Origin: Amblyomma americanum
Lineage: Eukaryota > Arthropoda > Arachnida > Ixodida > Ixodidae
Length of the DNA stretch: 64,000 nucleotides
Direction of reading: 5' to 3'
NCBI RefSeq assembly: GCF_052857255.1
Contig: NC_135502.1
Coordinates: 153,643,868-153,707,867, forward strand
This document shows positions 1 through 11,667 of the stretch, piece after piece. The notes under the pieces were generated by a model. It made no database searches, was not told the DNA's origin, and was given only the letters and a program-made list of their open reading frames with translations. Within the stretch, counting starts at the first letter, position 1. Each line of letters starts with the position of its first letter. The translations under genes and the position numbers were made by a program.

Positions 1-286
1 GCAACGAGCGCCTACACGTGCTGGGATAGAAGCGATATCGTCGGCGTTATCAACTTCGTCCGGATTACACTGTTGACCAGATGACAGCGGGTTATTTTCT
101 GGCGACCTGACTCTTCTAGCGACAATACCTTGAAGTCGCGGTGTGACGTCACCTGAGAGCACCACTATAAAAGAAGCACCTCACCGGTTCGTATTCTGTG
201 GGCACGATGGACGCGGACTGGCAATAACGCTAAAGAGGACCTTGTTCTGCGTTCTTCAGGGCATTTTCCAGATCGGCGTATCTACA

Positions 287-574
287 GCAACGAGAGCCTA
301 CACGTGCGGGGATAGAAGCGATATCGTCGGCGTTTATCAACATCGTCCGGATTACACTGTTGTCCACATGACAGCATGGTTATTTTCTGGTGACCTGGCT
401 CTTCTAGCGACACCAGCTGGTAGTCGCGATGTGACGTCACCCAAGAACACCACTATAAAAGAAGCACCTCACCGGTTCGTATTATGTGGGCACGATGGAC
501 GCGGACTGGCAATGACGCCTACGAGGACCTTGTTCTGCGTTCTGCAGGGCATTTTCCAGATCGGCGCATCTACA
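287..574 (+). repeat. Reference monomer, class A (TATAAAA type)
   Basis: This is a complete 288 bp unit used here as the reference. Reading along it: CACGTG (E-box palindrome) at 301-306, CGATATCG (8-bp palindrome) at 319-326, GTGACGTCAC (10-bp palindrome containing the CRE core) at 431-440, TATAAAA at 454-460, ACCGGT at 471-476 and CTGCAG at 542-547. Hand count gives 152 G+C of 288 and 23 CpG. Class A units read ACCACTATAAAAG, ACCATTATAAAAG or ACCTCTATAAAAG after the CRE-like site. They are interspersed with class B units rather than strictly alternating with them. Confidence 0.9.
431..460 (+). promoter_or_regulatory. CRE-like palindrome plus TATA-like box (exemplar of a repeated module)
   Basis: TGACGTCA at 432-439 equals the consensus cAMP-response element bound by CREB/ATF bZIP factors. 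TATAAAA at 454-460 follows after 14 nt. The same pair recurs in every intact class A unit, for example near 1009-1035, 1870-1897 and 2735-2761; some copies have GTAACGTCAC or other one-base changes in the CRE. The arrangement resembles a TATA promoter with a proximal activator site, and the open frame of the array runs in the same direction. I see no convincing initiator motif 25-35 bp downstream. Function is inference; short motifs in a 288 bp unit can arise by chance and then be amplified with it. Confidence 0.3.
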
Positions 575-862
575 GCAACGAGCGGCTACCCGTGCGGGGA
601 TAGAAGCGATATCGTCGGAGTTTATACACTTCGTCCGGGTCACCCTGTTGACCAGATGACAACATTGTTATTTTCTCGGGACCTGGCTCTTCTAGCGACA
701 CCACCTGGTAGCCGCTGTGTGACGTCACCTGAGACCACCAATATACAAGAAGCACGTCACCGGTTCGTATTCTGTGGGTACGATGGACGCGGACTGGCAA
801 TGACGCTAACGAGGACATTGTTCTGCGTTATGCAGGGCATTTTCCAGATCGGCGCATCTACA
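575..862 (+). repeat. Reference monomer, class B (AATATACAA type)
   Basis: This is a complete 288 bp unit of the second main class. The CRE-like TGACGTCA is at 720-727, but the segment after it reads GAGACCACCAATATACAAG instead of the class A TATAAAA segment. A sub-class reads AATATATAAG (for example near 1604, 5926, 27938 and 57054), which restores a TATATAA string. Class B units commonly continue with CGTCACCGG, CCTCACCGG or CTTCACCGG. Other variable positions are shared with class A in many combinations, so the classes are not separate lineages along the whole unit. Confidence 0.85.
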
Positions 863-1195
863 GCAACGAGCGGCTACACGTGCGGGGATAGAAGCGATAT
901 CGTTGGCGTTTATCAACTTCGTCCGGATTACACTGTTGACCAGATGACAGCATGGTTATTTTCTGGCGACCTGACTCTTCTAGCGGCACCACCTGGTAGT
1001 CGCGATGTAACGTCACCCAAGAACACCATTATAAAAGAAGCACCTCACCGGTTTGTATTATGTAGGCACGATGAAAACGGACTGGCAATTACGCTAACGA
1101 GGACCTTGTTCTGCGTTCTGCAGAGCATTTTCCAGATCGGCGCATCTAAAGCAACGAGCGCTTACAAGTGCGGGGATAGAAGCGATATTGTCGGT

Positions 1196-3473
1196 GTTTA
1201 TCAACTTCGTCCGGATTACACTGTTGACCACATGACAGCATGGTTATTTTCTGGCGACCTGGCTCTTCTAGCGACACCACCTTGTAGTCGTGGTGTGACG
1301 TCACCTGAGACCACCAATATACAAGAAGCACGTCACCGGTTCGTATTATGTGGGTACGATGGACGCGGACTGGCAATGACGCTAACGAGGACCTTGTTCT
1401 GCGTTCTGCAGGGCATTTTCCTGATCGGCGCAACTACAGCAACGAGCGGCTACACGTGCGGGGATAGAAGCGATATCGTCGGAGTTTATACACTTCGTCC
1501 GGATCACACTGTTGACAAGATGACAACATTGTTATTTTCTCGGGACCTCCCTCTTCTAGCGACACCACCTGGTAGTCGCGGTGTGACGTCATCTGAGACC
1601 ACCAATATATAAGAAGCACTTCATCGGTTCGTATTCTGTGGGTACGATGGACGCGGACTGGCAGTGACGCTAACGAGGACCTTGTTCTGCGTTATGCAGG
1701 GCATTTTCCAGATCGGCGTATCTACAGCAACGAGCGCCTACACGTGCTGGGATAGAAGCGATATCGTCGGCGTTTAGCAACTTCGTCCGGATTACACTGT
1801 TGACCACATGACAGCATGGTTATTTTCTGGCGACCTGGCTCTTCTAGCGACACCACCTGGTAGTCGCGATGTGACGTCACCCAAGAACACCACTATAAAA
1901 GAAGCACCTCACCGGTTCGTATTATGTGGGCACGATGGACGCGGACTGGCAATAACACCTACGAGGACCTTGTTCTGCGTTCTGCAGGGCAATTTCCTGA
2001 TCGGCGCATCTACAGCAACGAGCGCCTACACGTGCTGGGATAGAAGCGATATCGTTGGCGTTTATCAACTTCGTCCGGATTACACTGTTGACCAGATGAC
2101 AGCATTGATATTTTCTTGGGACCTGGCCCTTCTAGCGACACCACCTGGTAGTCGCGGTGTGACGTCACTTGAGACCACCAATATACAAGAAGCACGTCAC
2201 CGGTTCGTATTCTGTGGGCACGATGCACGCGGACTGGCAATGACGCTAACGAGGACCTTGTTCTGCGTTCTGCAGGGCATTTTCCTGATCGGCGCATCTG
2301 CAGCAACGAGCGCCTACACGTGCGGGGATAGAAGCGATATCGTTGGCGTTTATCAACTTCGTCTGGATTACACTGTTGACCAGATGACAGCATTGATATT
2401 TTCTTGGGACCTGGCCCTTCTAGCGACACCACCTGGTAGTCGCGGTGTGACGACACTTGAGACCACCAATATACAAGAAGCACGTGACCGGTTCGTTTTC
2501 TGTGGGCACGATGCACGCGGACTGGCAATGACGCTAACGAGGACGTTGTTCTGCGTTCTGCAGGGCATTTTCCAGATCGGCGCATCTGCAGCAACGAGCG
2601 CCTACACATGTTTGGATAGAAGCGATATCGTCGGCGTTTATCAACTTCGTCCGGATTACAGTTGAACAGATGACAGCATGGTTATTTTCTGGCGACCTGG
2701 TTCTTCTAGCGACACCACCTGGTAGTCGCGGTGTTACGTCACCCAAGAACACCACTATAAAACAATCACCTCACCGGTTCGTCTTCTGCGGACACGATGG
2801 ACGCGGACTGGCAATGACGCCTACGAGGACCTTGACCTGCGTTCTGCAGGGCATTTTCCAGATCGGCGCATCTACAGCAACGAGCGGCTACCCGTGCGGG
2901 GATAGAAGCGATATCGTCGGAGTTTATACACTTCGTCCGGATCACCTTGTTGACCAGATGACAACACTGTTATTTTCTCGGGACCTGGCTCTTCTAGCGA
3001 CACCACCTGGTAGTCGCGGTGTGACGTCACCTGAGACCACCAATATACAAGAAGCACGTCACCGGTTCGTATTCTGTGGGTACGATGGACGCGGACTGGC
3101 AATGACGCTAACGAGGACATTGTTCTTCGTTATGCAGGGCATTTTCCAGATCGGCGCATCTACAGCAACGAGCGCCTACACGTGCGGGGATAGAAGCGAT
3201 TTCGTCGGCGTTTAGCAACTTCGTCCGGATTACACTGTTGACCACATGACAGCATGGTTATTTTCTGGCGACCTGGCTCTTATAGCGACACCACCTGGTA
3301 GTCGCGGTGTGACGTCACCTGAGACCACCAATATACAAGAAGCACCTCACCGGTTAGTATTCTGTAGGCACGATGGACGCGGACTGGCTATGAAGCCTAC
3401 GAGGACCTTGTTCTGCGTTCTGCAGGGCAATTTCCTGCTCGGCGCAACTACAGCAACGTGCGCCTACACGTGC
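1196..3473. repeat. Satellite units between mapped blocks, ~8 monomers
   Basis: This is ordinary array sequence with class A, B and AATATATAA units. Two consecutive units near 2015-2590 are very similar to each other. They carry the GATATTTTCTTGGG variant and a GATGCACGCGG variant, a local two-unit duplication. The unit starting at 2591 carries ACATGTTTGGATAG linked to the 2-bp deletion TTACAGTTG at about 2656. The stretch from about 2790 to 3600 is repeated at 6244-7054 (offset 3454). Confidence 0.85.
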
Positions 3474-5720
3474 GGGGATAGAAGCGATATCATCGGCGTT
3501 ATCAACTTCGTCCGATTTACACTGTTGACCAGATGACATGATGGTTATTTTCTGGCGACCTGACTCTTCTAGCGACAATACCTGGAAGTCGCGGTGTGAC
3601 GTCAACTGAGACCACCAATATACAAGAAGCACCTCACCGGTTCGTATTCTGTGGGCACGATGGACGCGGACTGGCAATGACGCTATCGAGGAGATTGTTC
3701 TGCGTTATGCAGGGCATTTTCCAGATCGGCGCATCTACAGCAACGAGCGCCTACACGTGCGGAGATAGAAGCGATATCATCGGCGTTTAGCAACTTCGTC
3801 CGGATTACACTGTTGACCAGATGACAGCATGGTTATTTTCTCGCGACCTGACTCTTCTATCGACACCACCTGGTAGTCGCGATGTGACGTCACCCATGAA
3901 CACCATTATAAAAGAAGCACCTCACCGGTTCGTATTATGTAGGCACGATGGACGCGGACTGGCAATAACGCTAACGAGCACCTTGTTCTGCGTTCTGCAG
4001 GGCATTTTCCTGATCGGCGCAACTACAGCAACGAGCGCCTACACGTGCGGGGATAGAAGCGATATCGTCGGCGTTTATCAACTTCGTCCGGATTACACTG
4101 TTGACCAGATGACAGCATTGTTATATTCTCGGGACCTGGCTCTTCTAGCGACACCAACTGGTAGTCGCGGTGTGACGTCACCTGAGACCACCAATATACA
4201 AGAAGCACTTCACCGGTTCGTATTCTCTGGGCACGATTGACGCGGACTGGCAATGACGTCTACGAGGACCTTGTTCTGCGTTCTGCAGGGCATTTTCCAG
4301 ATCGGCGTATCTACAGCAACGAGCGCCTACACGTGCGGGTATAGAAGCGATATCATCGGCGTTTATCAACTTCGTCCGGATTACATTGTTGACCAGATGA
4401 CAGCATTGTTATATTCTCGGAACCTGGCTTTTCTAGCGACACTACCTGGTAGTCACGGTGTGACGTCACCTGAGACCACCAATATACAAGAAGCACCTCA
4501 CCGGTTCGTATTCTGTGGGCACGATGGACGCGGACTGGCAATAACGCTAACAAGGACCTTGTTCTGCGTTCTGCAGGGCATTTTCTTGATCGCCGCAACT
4601 AGAGCAACGAGCGCCTACACGTGCGGGGATAGAAGCGATTTCGTCGGCGTTTAGCAACTTCGTCCGGATTACACTGTTGACCAGATGACAGCATTGTTAT
4701 ATTCTCGGGACCTGGCTCTTATAGCGACACCACCTGGTAGTCGCGGTGTGACGTCACCTGAGACCACCAATATACAAGAAGCACCTCACCGGTTAGTATT
4801 CTGTAGGCACGATGGACGCGGACTGGCTATGAAGCCTACGAGGACCTTGTTCTGCGTTCTGCAGGGCAATTTCCTGCTCGGCGCAACTACAGCAACGAGC
4901 GCCTACACGTGCGGGGATAGAAGCGATATCATCGGCGTTATCAACTTCGTCCGATTTACACTGTTGACCAGATGACATGATGGTTATTTTCTGGCGACCT
5001 GACGCTTCTAGCGACAATACCTGGAAGTCGCGGTGTGACGTCACCTGAGAGCACCTCTATAAAAGAAGCACCTCACCGTTTCGTATTCTGTGGGCACGAT
5101 GAACGCGGACTGGCAATGACGCCTACGAGGACCTTTTTCTGCGTTCTGCAGGGCATTTTCCAGATCGGCGTATCTACAGCAACGAGCGCCTAAATGTGCG
5201 GGGATAGAAGCGATATCGTCGGCGTTTATCAACTTCGTCCGGATTACACTGTTGACCACATGACAGCATGGTTATTTTCTGGCGACCTGGCTCTTCTAGC
5301 GACACCACCTGGTAGTCGCGGTGTGACGTCAACTGAGACCACCAATATACAAGAAGCACCTCACCGGTTCGTATTCTGTGGGCACGATGGACCCGGACTG
5401 GCAATGACGCTATCGAGGAGATTGTTGTGCGTTATGCAGGGCATTTTCCAGATCGGCGCATCTACAGCAACGAGCGCCTACACGTGCGGGGATAGAAGCA
5501 ATATCGTTGGCGTTTATCAACTTCGTCCGGATTACACTGTTGACCAGATGACAGCATGGTTATTTTCTGGCGACCTGACTCTTCTAGCGGCACCACCTGG
5601 TAGTCGCGATGTAACGTCACCCAAGAACACCATTATAAAAGAAGCACCTCACCGGTTTGTATTATGTAGGCACGATGGACGCGGACTGGCAATAACGCTA
5701 ACGAGGACCTTGTTCTGCGT
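3474..5720. repeat. 13-monomer HOR block, copy 1
   Basis: This stretch matches 7215-9461 at a constant offset of 3741 bp, which is 13 units minus 3 bp. One clear difference is C at 4593 against G at 8334 (GATCGCCGC versus GATCGGCGC). Shared unusual marks include the GGGCACGATTGACG stop-creating variant near 4235, GACGTCTACG near 4256, the CTAAATGTGC variant near 5191 and GGACCCGGACTGG near 5390. Upstream of 3474 the similarity to 7215 stops. Just downstream of 5720 the copies diverge. Confidence 0.9.
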
Positions 5721-7214
5721 TCTGCAGAGCATTTTCCAGATCGGCGCAACTAGAGCAACGAGCGCCTACACGTGCGGGGATAGAAGCGATATCGTCGGAG
5801 TTTATTCACTTCGTCCGGATCACACTGTTGACCAGATGACAACATTGTTATTTTCTCGGGACCTCCCTCTTCTAGCGACACCACCTGGTAGTCGCAGTGT
5901 GACGTCATCTGAGACCACCAATATATAAGAAGCACCTCATCGGTTCGTATTCTGTGGGAACGATGGACGCGGACTGGCAATGACGCTAACGAGGACCTTG
6001 TTCTGCGTTATGCAGGGCATTTTCCAGATCGGCGCATCTACAGCAACGAGCGCCTACACGTGCTGGGATAGAAGCGATATCGTCGGCTTTTATCAACTTC
6101 GTCCGGATTACACTGTTGACCACATGACAGCATGGTTATTTTCTGGCGACCTGGCTCTTCTAGCGGCACTACCTGGTAGTCGCGATGTGACGTCACCCAA
6201 GAACACCACTATAAAAGAAGCACCTCACCGGTTCGTATTATGTGGGCACGATGGACGCGGACTGGCAATGACGCCTACGAGGACCTTGACCTGCGTTCTG
6301 CAGGGCATTTTCCAGATCGGCGCATCTACAGCAACGAGCGGCTACCCGTGCGGGGATAGAAGCGATATCGTCGGAGTTTATACACTTCGTCCGGATCACC
6401 TTGTTGACCAGATGACAACACTGTTATTTTCTCGGGACCTGGCTCTTCTAGCGACACCACCTGGTAGTCGCGGTGTGACGTCACCTGAGACCACCAATAT
6501 ACAAGAAGCACGTCACCGGTTCGTATTCTGTGGGTACGATGGACGCGGACTGGCAATGACGCTAACGAGGACATTGTTCTTCGTTATGCAGGGCATTTTC
6601 CAGATCGGCGCATCTACAGCAACGAGCGCCTACACGTGCGGGGATAGAAGCGATTTCGTCGGCGTTTAGCAACTTCGTCCGGATTACACTGTTGACCACA
6701 TGACAGCATGGTTATTTTCTGGCGACCTGGCTCTTATAGCGACACCACCTGGTAGTCGCGGTGTGACGTCACCTGAGACCACCAATATACAAGAAGCACC
6801 TCACCGGTTAGTATTCTGTAGGCACGATGGACGCGGACTGGCTATGAAGCCTACGAGGACCTTGTTCTGCGTTCTGCAGGGCAATTTCCTGCTCGGCGCA
6901 ACTACAGCAACGTGCGCCTACACGTGCGGGGATAGAAGCGATATCATCGGCGTTATCAACTTCGTCCGATTTACACTGTTGACCAGATGACATGATGGTT
7001 ATTTTCTGGCGACCTGACTCTTCTAGCGACAATACCTGGAAGTCGCGGTGTGACGTCACCTGAGAGCATCTCTATTAAAGAAGCACCTCACCGTTTCGTA
7101 TTCTGTGGGCACGATGGACGCGGACTGGCAATGACGCCTACGAGGACCTTTTTCTGCGTTCTGCAGGGCATTTTCCAGATCGGCGTATCTACAGCAACGA
7201 GCGCCTAAATGTGC
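5721..7214. repeat. Satellite units linking the two 13-monomer blocks
   Basis: About 5 units. The interval 6244-7054 repeats 2790-3600 at offset 3454 (12 units minus 2 bp), and 5995-6285 is repeated at 9450-9740 at offset 3455. The 3454-3455 and 3741 offsets therefore differ by one unit (287 bp), meaning one unit was gained or lost between the copies. The unit near 6065-6160 has the rare GTCGGCTTTTATC variant, which recurs near 9536, 37595, 52899 and 60381. Confidence 0.85.
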
Positions 7215-9461
7215 GGGGATAGAAGCGATATCATCGGCGTTATCAACTTCGTCCGATTTACACTGTTGATCAGATGACATGATGGTTATTTTCTGGCGAC
7301 CTGACTCTTCTAGCGACAATACCTGGAAGTCGCGGTGTGACGTCAACTGAGACCACCAATATACAAGAAGCACCTCACCGGTTCGTATTCTGTGGGCACG
7401 ATGGACGCGGACTGGCAATGACGCTATCGAGGAGATTGTTCTGCGTTATGCAGGGCATTTTCCAGATCGGCGCATCTACAGCAACGAGCGCCTACACGTG
7501 CGGAGATAGAAGCGATATCATCGGCGTTTAGCAACTTCGTCCGGATTACACTGTTGACCAGATGACAGCATGGTTATTTTCTCGCGACCTGACTCTTCTA
7601 TCGACACCACCTGGTAGTCGCGATGTGACGTCACCCATGAACACCATTATAAAAGAAGCACCTCACCGGTTCGTATTATGTAGGCACGATGGACGCGGAC
7701 TGGCAATAACGCTAACGAGCACCTTGTTCTGCGTTCTGCAGGGCATTTTCCTGATCGGCGCAACTACAGCAACGAGCGCCTACACGTGCGGGGATAGAAG
7801 CGATATCGTCGGCGTTTATCAACTTCGTCCGGATTACACTGTTGACCAGATGACAGCATTGTTATATTCTCGGGACCTGGCTCTTCTAGCGACACCAACT
7901 GGTAGTCGCGGTGTGACGTCACCTGAGACCACCAATATACAAGAAGCACTTCACCGGTTCGTATTCTCTGGGCACGATTGACGCGGACTGGCAATGACGT
8001 CTACGAGGACCTTGTTCTGCGTTCTGCAGGGCATTTTCCAGATCGGCGTATCTACAGCAACGAGCGCCTACACGTGCGGGTATAGAAGCGATATCATCGG
8101 CGTTTATCAACTTCGTCCGGATTACATTGTTGACCAGATGACAGCATTGTTATATTCTCGGAACCTGGCTTTTCTAGCGACACTACCTGGTAGTCACGGT
8201 GTGACGTCACCTGAGACCACCAATATACAAGAAGCACCTCACCGGTTCGTATTCTGTGGGCACGATGGACGCGGACTGGCAATAACGCTAACAAGGACCT
8301 TGTTCTGCGTTCTGCAGGGCATTTTCTTGATCGGCGCAACTAGAGCAACGAGCGCCTACACGTGCGGGGATAGAAGCGATTTCGTCGGCGTTTAGCAACT
8401 TCGTCCGGATTACACTGTTGACCAGATGACAGCATTGTTATATTCTCGGGACCTGGCTCTTATAGCGACACCACCTGGTAGTCGCGGTGTGACGTCACCT
8501 GAGACCACCAATATACAAGAAGCACCTCACCGGTTAGTATTCTGTAGGCACGATGGACGCGGACTGGCTATGAAGCCTACGAGGACCTTGTTCTGCGTTC
8601 TGCAGGGCAATTTCCTGCTCGGCGCAACTACAGCAACGAGCGCCTACACGTGCGGGGATAGAAGCGATATCATCGGCGTTATCAACTTCGTCCGATTTAC
8701 ACTGTTGACCAGATGACATGATGGTTATTTTCTGGCGACCTGACGCTTCTAGCGACAATACCTGGAAGTCGCGGTGTGACGTCACCTGAGAGCACCTCTA
8801 TAAAAGAAGCACCTCACCGTTTCGTATTCTGTGGGCACGATGAACGCGGACTGGCAATGACGCCTACGAGGACCTTTTTCTGCGTTCTGCAGGGCATTTT
8901 CCAGATCGGCGTATCTACAGCAACGAGCGCCTAAATGTGCGGGGATAGAAGCGATATCGTCGGCGTTTATCAACTTCGTCCGGATTACACTGTTGACCAC
9001 ATGACAGCATGGTTATTTTCTGGCGACCTGGCTCTTCTAGCGACACCACCTGGTAGTCGCGGTGTGACGTCAACTGAGACCACCAATATACAAGAAGCAC
9101 CTCACCGGTTCGTATTCTGTGGGCACGATGGACCCGGACTGGCAATGACGCTATCGAGGAGATTGTTGTGCGTTATGCAGGGCATTTTCCAGATCGGCGC
9201 ATCTACAGCAACGAGCGCCTACACGTGCGGGGATAGAAGCAATATCGTTGGCGTTTATCAACTTCGTCCGGATTACACTGTTGACCAGATGACAGCATGG
9301 TTATTTTCTGGCGACCTGACTCTTCTAGCGGCACCACCTGGTAGTCGCGATGTAACGTCACCCAAGAACACCATTATAAAAGAAGCACCTCACCGGTTTG
9401 TATTATGTAGGCACGATGGACGCGGACTGGCAATAACGCTAACGAGGACCTTGTTCTGCGT
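7215..9461. repeat. 13-monomer HOR block, copy 2
   Basis: Second copy of 3474-5720, in direct orientation 3741 bp downstream. The block keeps the same order of diagnostic units, including the GTTATCAAC / CCGATTTACAC / ATGACATGATGG haplotype near 7234-7285 and 8678-8726. A substitution, TGATC for TGACC, is visible near 7268. The high identity implies duplication as a block rather than unit-by-unit convergence. Confidence 0.9.
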
Positions 9462-9656
9462 TATGCAGGGCATTTTCCAGATCGGCGCATCTACAGCAAC
9501 GAGCGCCTACACGTGCTGGGATAGAAGCGATATCGTCGGCTTTTATCAACTTCGTCCGGATTACACTGTTGACCACATGACAGCATGGTTATTTTCTGGC
9601 GACCTGGCTCTTCTAGCGGCACTACCTGGTAGTCGCGATGTGACGTCACCCAAGAA

Positions 9657-11667
9657 CACCACTATAAAAGAAGCACCTCACCGGTTCGTATTATGTGGGC
9701 ACGATGGACGCGGACTGGCAATGACGCCTACGAGGACCTTGTTCTGCGTTCTGCAGGGCATTTTCCTGATCGGCGCATCTGCAGCAACGAGCGCCTACAC
9801 ATGTTTGGATAGAAGCGATATCGTCGGCGTTTATCAACTTCGTCCGGATTACAGTTGACCAGATGACAGCATGGTTATTTCCTGGCGACCTGGTTCTTCT
9901 AGCGACATCACCTGGTAGTCGTGGTGTGACGTCACCCAAGAACACCACTATAAAACAATCACCTCACCGGTTCGTCTTCTGCGGACACGATGGACGCGGA
10001 CTGGCAATGACGCCTACGAGGACCTTGTTCTGCGTTCTGCAGGGCATTTTCCAGATCGGCGCATCTACATCAACGAGCGGCTACCCGTGCGGGGATAGAA
10101 GCGATATCGTCGGAGTTTATACACTTCGTCCGGATCACCCTGTTCACCAGATGACAACATTGTTATTTTCTCGGGACCTGGCTCTTCTAGCGACACCACC
10201 TGGTAGCCGCGGTGTGACGTCACCTGAGACCACCAATATACAAGAAGCACGTCACCGGTTCGTATTCTGTGGTTACGATGGACGCGGACTGGCAATGACG
10301 CTAACGAGGACATTGTTCTGCGTTATGCAGGGCATTTTCCAGATGGCGCATCTACAGCAACGAGTGGCTACACGTGCGGGGATAGAAGCGATATCGTTGG
10401 CGTTTATCAACTTCGTCCGGATTACACTGTTGACCAGTTGACAGCATGGTTATTTTCTGGCGACCTGACTCTTCTAGCGGCACCACCTGGTAGTCGCGAT
10501 GTAACGTCACCCAAGAACACCATTATAAAAGAAGCACCTCACCGGTTTGTATTATGTAGGCACGATGGACGCGGACTGGCAATAACGCTAACGAGGACCT
10601 TGTTCTGCGTTCTGCAGAGCATTTTCCAGATCGGCGCATCTACAGCAACGAGCGCTTACACGTGCGGGGATAGAAGCGATATCGTCGGCGTTTATCAACT
10701 TCGTCCGGATTACACTGTTGACCAGATGACAGCATTGTTGTATTCTCGCGACCTGGCTCTTCTAGCGACACTGCCTTGTAGTCGCGGTGTGACGTCAACT
10801 GAGACCATCAATATACAAGAAGCACCTCACCGGTTCGTATTCTGTGGGCACGATGGACGCGGACTGGCAATAACGCTAACGAGGACCTTGTTCTGCGTTC
10901 TGCAGAGCATTTTCCAGATCGGCGTATCTACAGCAATGAGCGCCTACATATGCGAGGATAGAAGCGATATTGTCGGTGTTTATCAACTTCGTCCGGATTA
11001 CACTGTTGACCACATGACAGCATGGTTATTTTCTGGCGACCTGGCTCTTCTAGCGACACCACCTTGTAGTCGTGGTGTGACGTCACCTGAGACCACCAAT
11101 ATACAAGAAGCACGTCACCGGTTCGTATTATGTGGGTACGATGGACGCGGACTGGCCATGACGCTAACGAGGACCTTGTTCTGCGTTCTGCAGGGCATTT
11201 TCCTGATCGGCGCATCTGCAGCAACGAGCGCCTACACATGTTTGGATAGAAGCGATATCGTCGTCGTTTATCAACTTCGTCCAGATTACAGTTGAACAGA
11301 TGACAGCATGGTTATTTTCTGGCGACCTGGCTCTTCTAGCGACACCACCTGGTAGTCGCGATGTGACGTCACCCAAGAACACCACTATAAAAGAAGCACC
11401 TCACCGGTTCGTATTATGTGGGCACGATGGACGCGGACTGGCAATAACGCCTACGAGGACCTTGTTCTGCGTTCTGCAGGGCAATTTCCTGATCGGCGCA
11501 TCTACAGCAACGAGCGCCTACACGTGCGGGGATAGAAGCGATATCGTTGGCGTTTATCAACTTCGTCCGGATTACACTGTTGACCAGATGACAGCATTGA
11601 TATTTTCTTGGGACCTGGCCCTTCTTACGACACCACCTGGTAGTCGCGGAGTGACGTCACTTGAGAC
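9657..11667. repeat. 7-monomer tandem duplication, copy 1 (2011 bp)
   Basis: This block is followed directly by a second copy at offset 2011 (7 units minus 5 bp). I saw no difference between the copies by eye or in the translated frames. The block contains two unit types with small deletions: ACATGTTTGGATAG with TTACAGTTG near 9850 and 11290, and a unit lacking one C in CAGATGGCGC near 10343. It also carries the GTTGACCAGTTGACAGC variant near 10436. Both copies share all of these, so the duplication is recent relative to them. Confidence 0.93.

Larger units (their letters stand above)
1..1195. repeat. HOR segment copied at 14667-15862 and in part at 38516-39611
   Basis: The first four units reappear in the same order at 14667-15862, displaced by 14666-14667 bp. 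The one-base shift comes from GCGGG at 88-92 against GCATGG in the other copy. Shared rare marks include TCAACATCGTCC near 338, GTTGTCCACATG near 360, TTCTTCAGGG near 540 in phase, and CCGCTGTGTGACG near 714. From about base 100 a third copy lies at 38516-39611. Shorter copies of its front part lie at about 21826-22415 and 24028-24350. Private changes in this copy include GAAAACGG near 1072 and CTAAAGC at 1147. Confidence 0.85.

Noticed and set aside
474..488. CENP-B-box-like string TTCGTATTCTGTGGG (or TTCGTATTATGTGGG) in each unit
   Set aside because: The class with ...TTCTG... matches 7 of the 9 core CENP-B-box bases (TTCG and GGG), but the central A and the first C of CGGG are wrong. The TTATG form also fails the central A. 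A near match is not evidence of CENP-B binding.
287..574. Internal 96 bp sub-repeat (three per unit)
   Set aside because: Comparing the three thirds of the unit by eye shows no alignment beyond short shared words such as ATGACG/ATGACA. The 96-residue protein period is just 288/3.
2010..2609. Open frames on the minus strand (up to ~199 codons), also with 96-residue periodicity
   Set aside because: They are the complement of the same units and overlap the + frames. Two-strand openness in a repeat is expected when the unit length is a multiple of three and the consensus is stop-poor.
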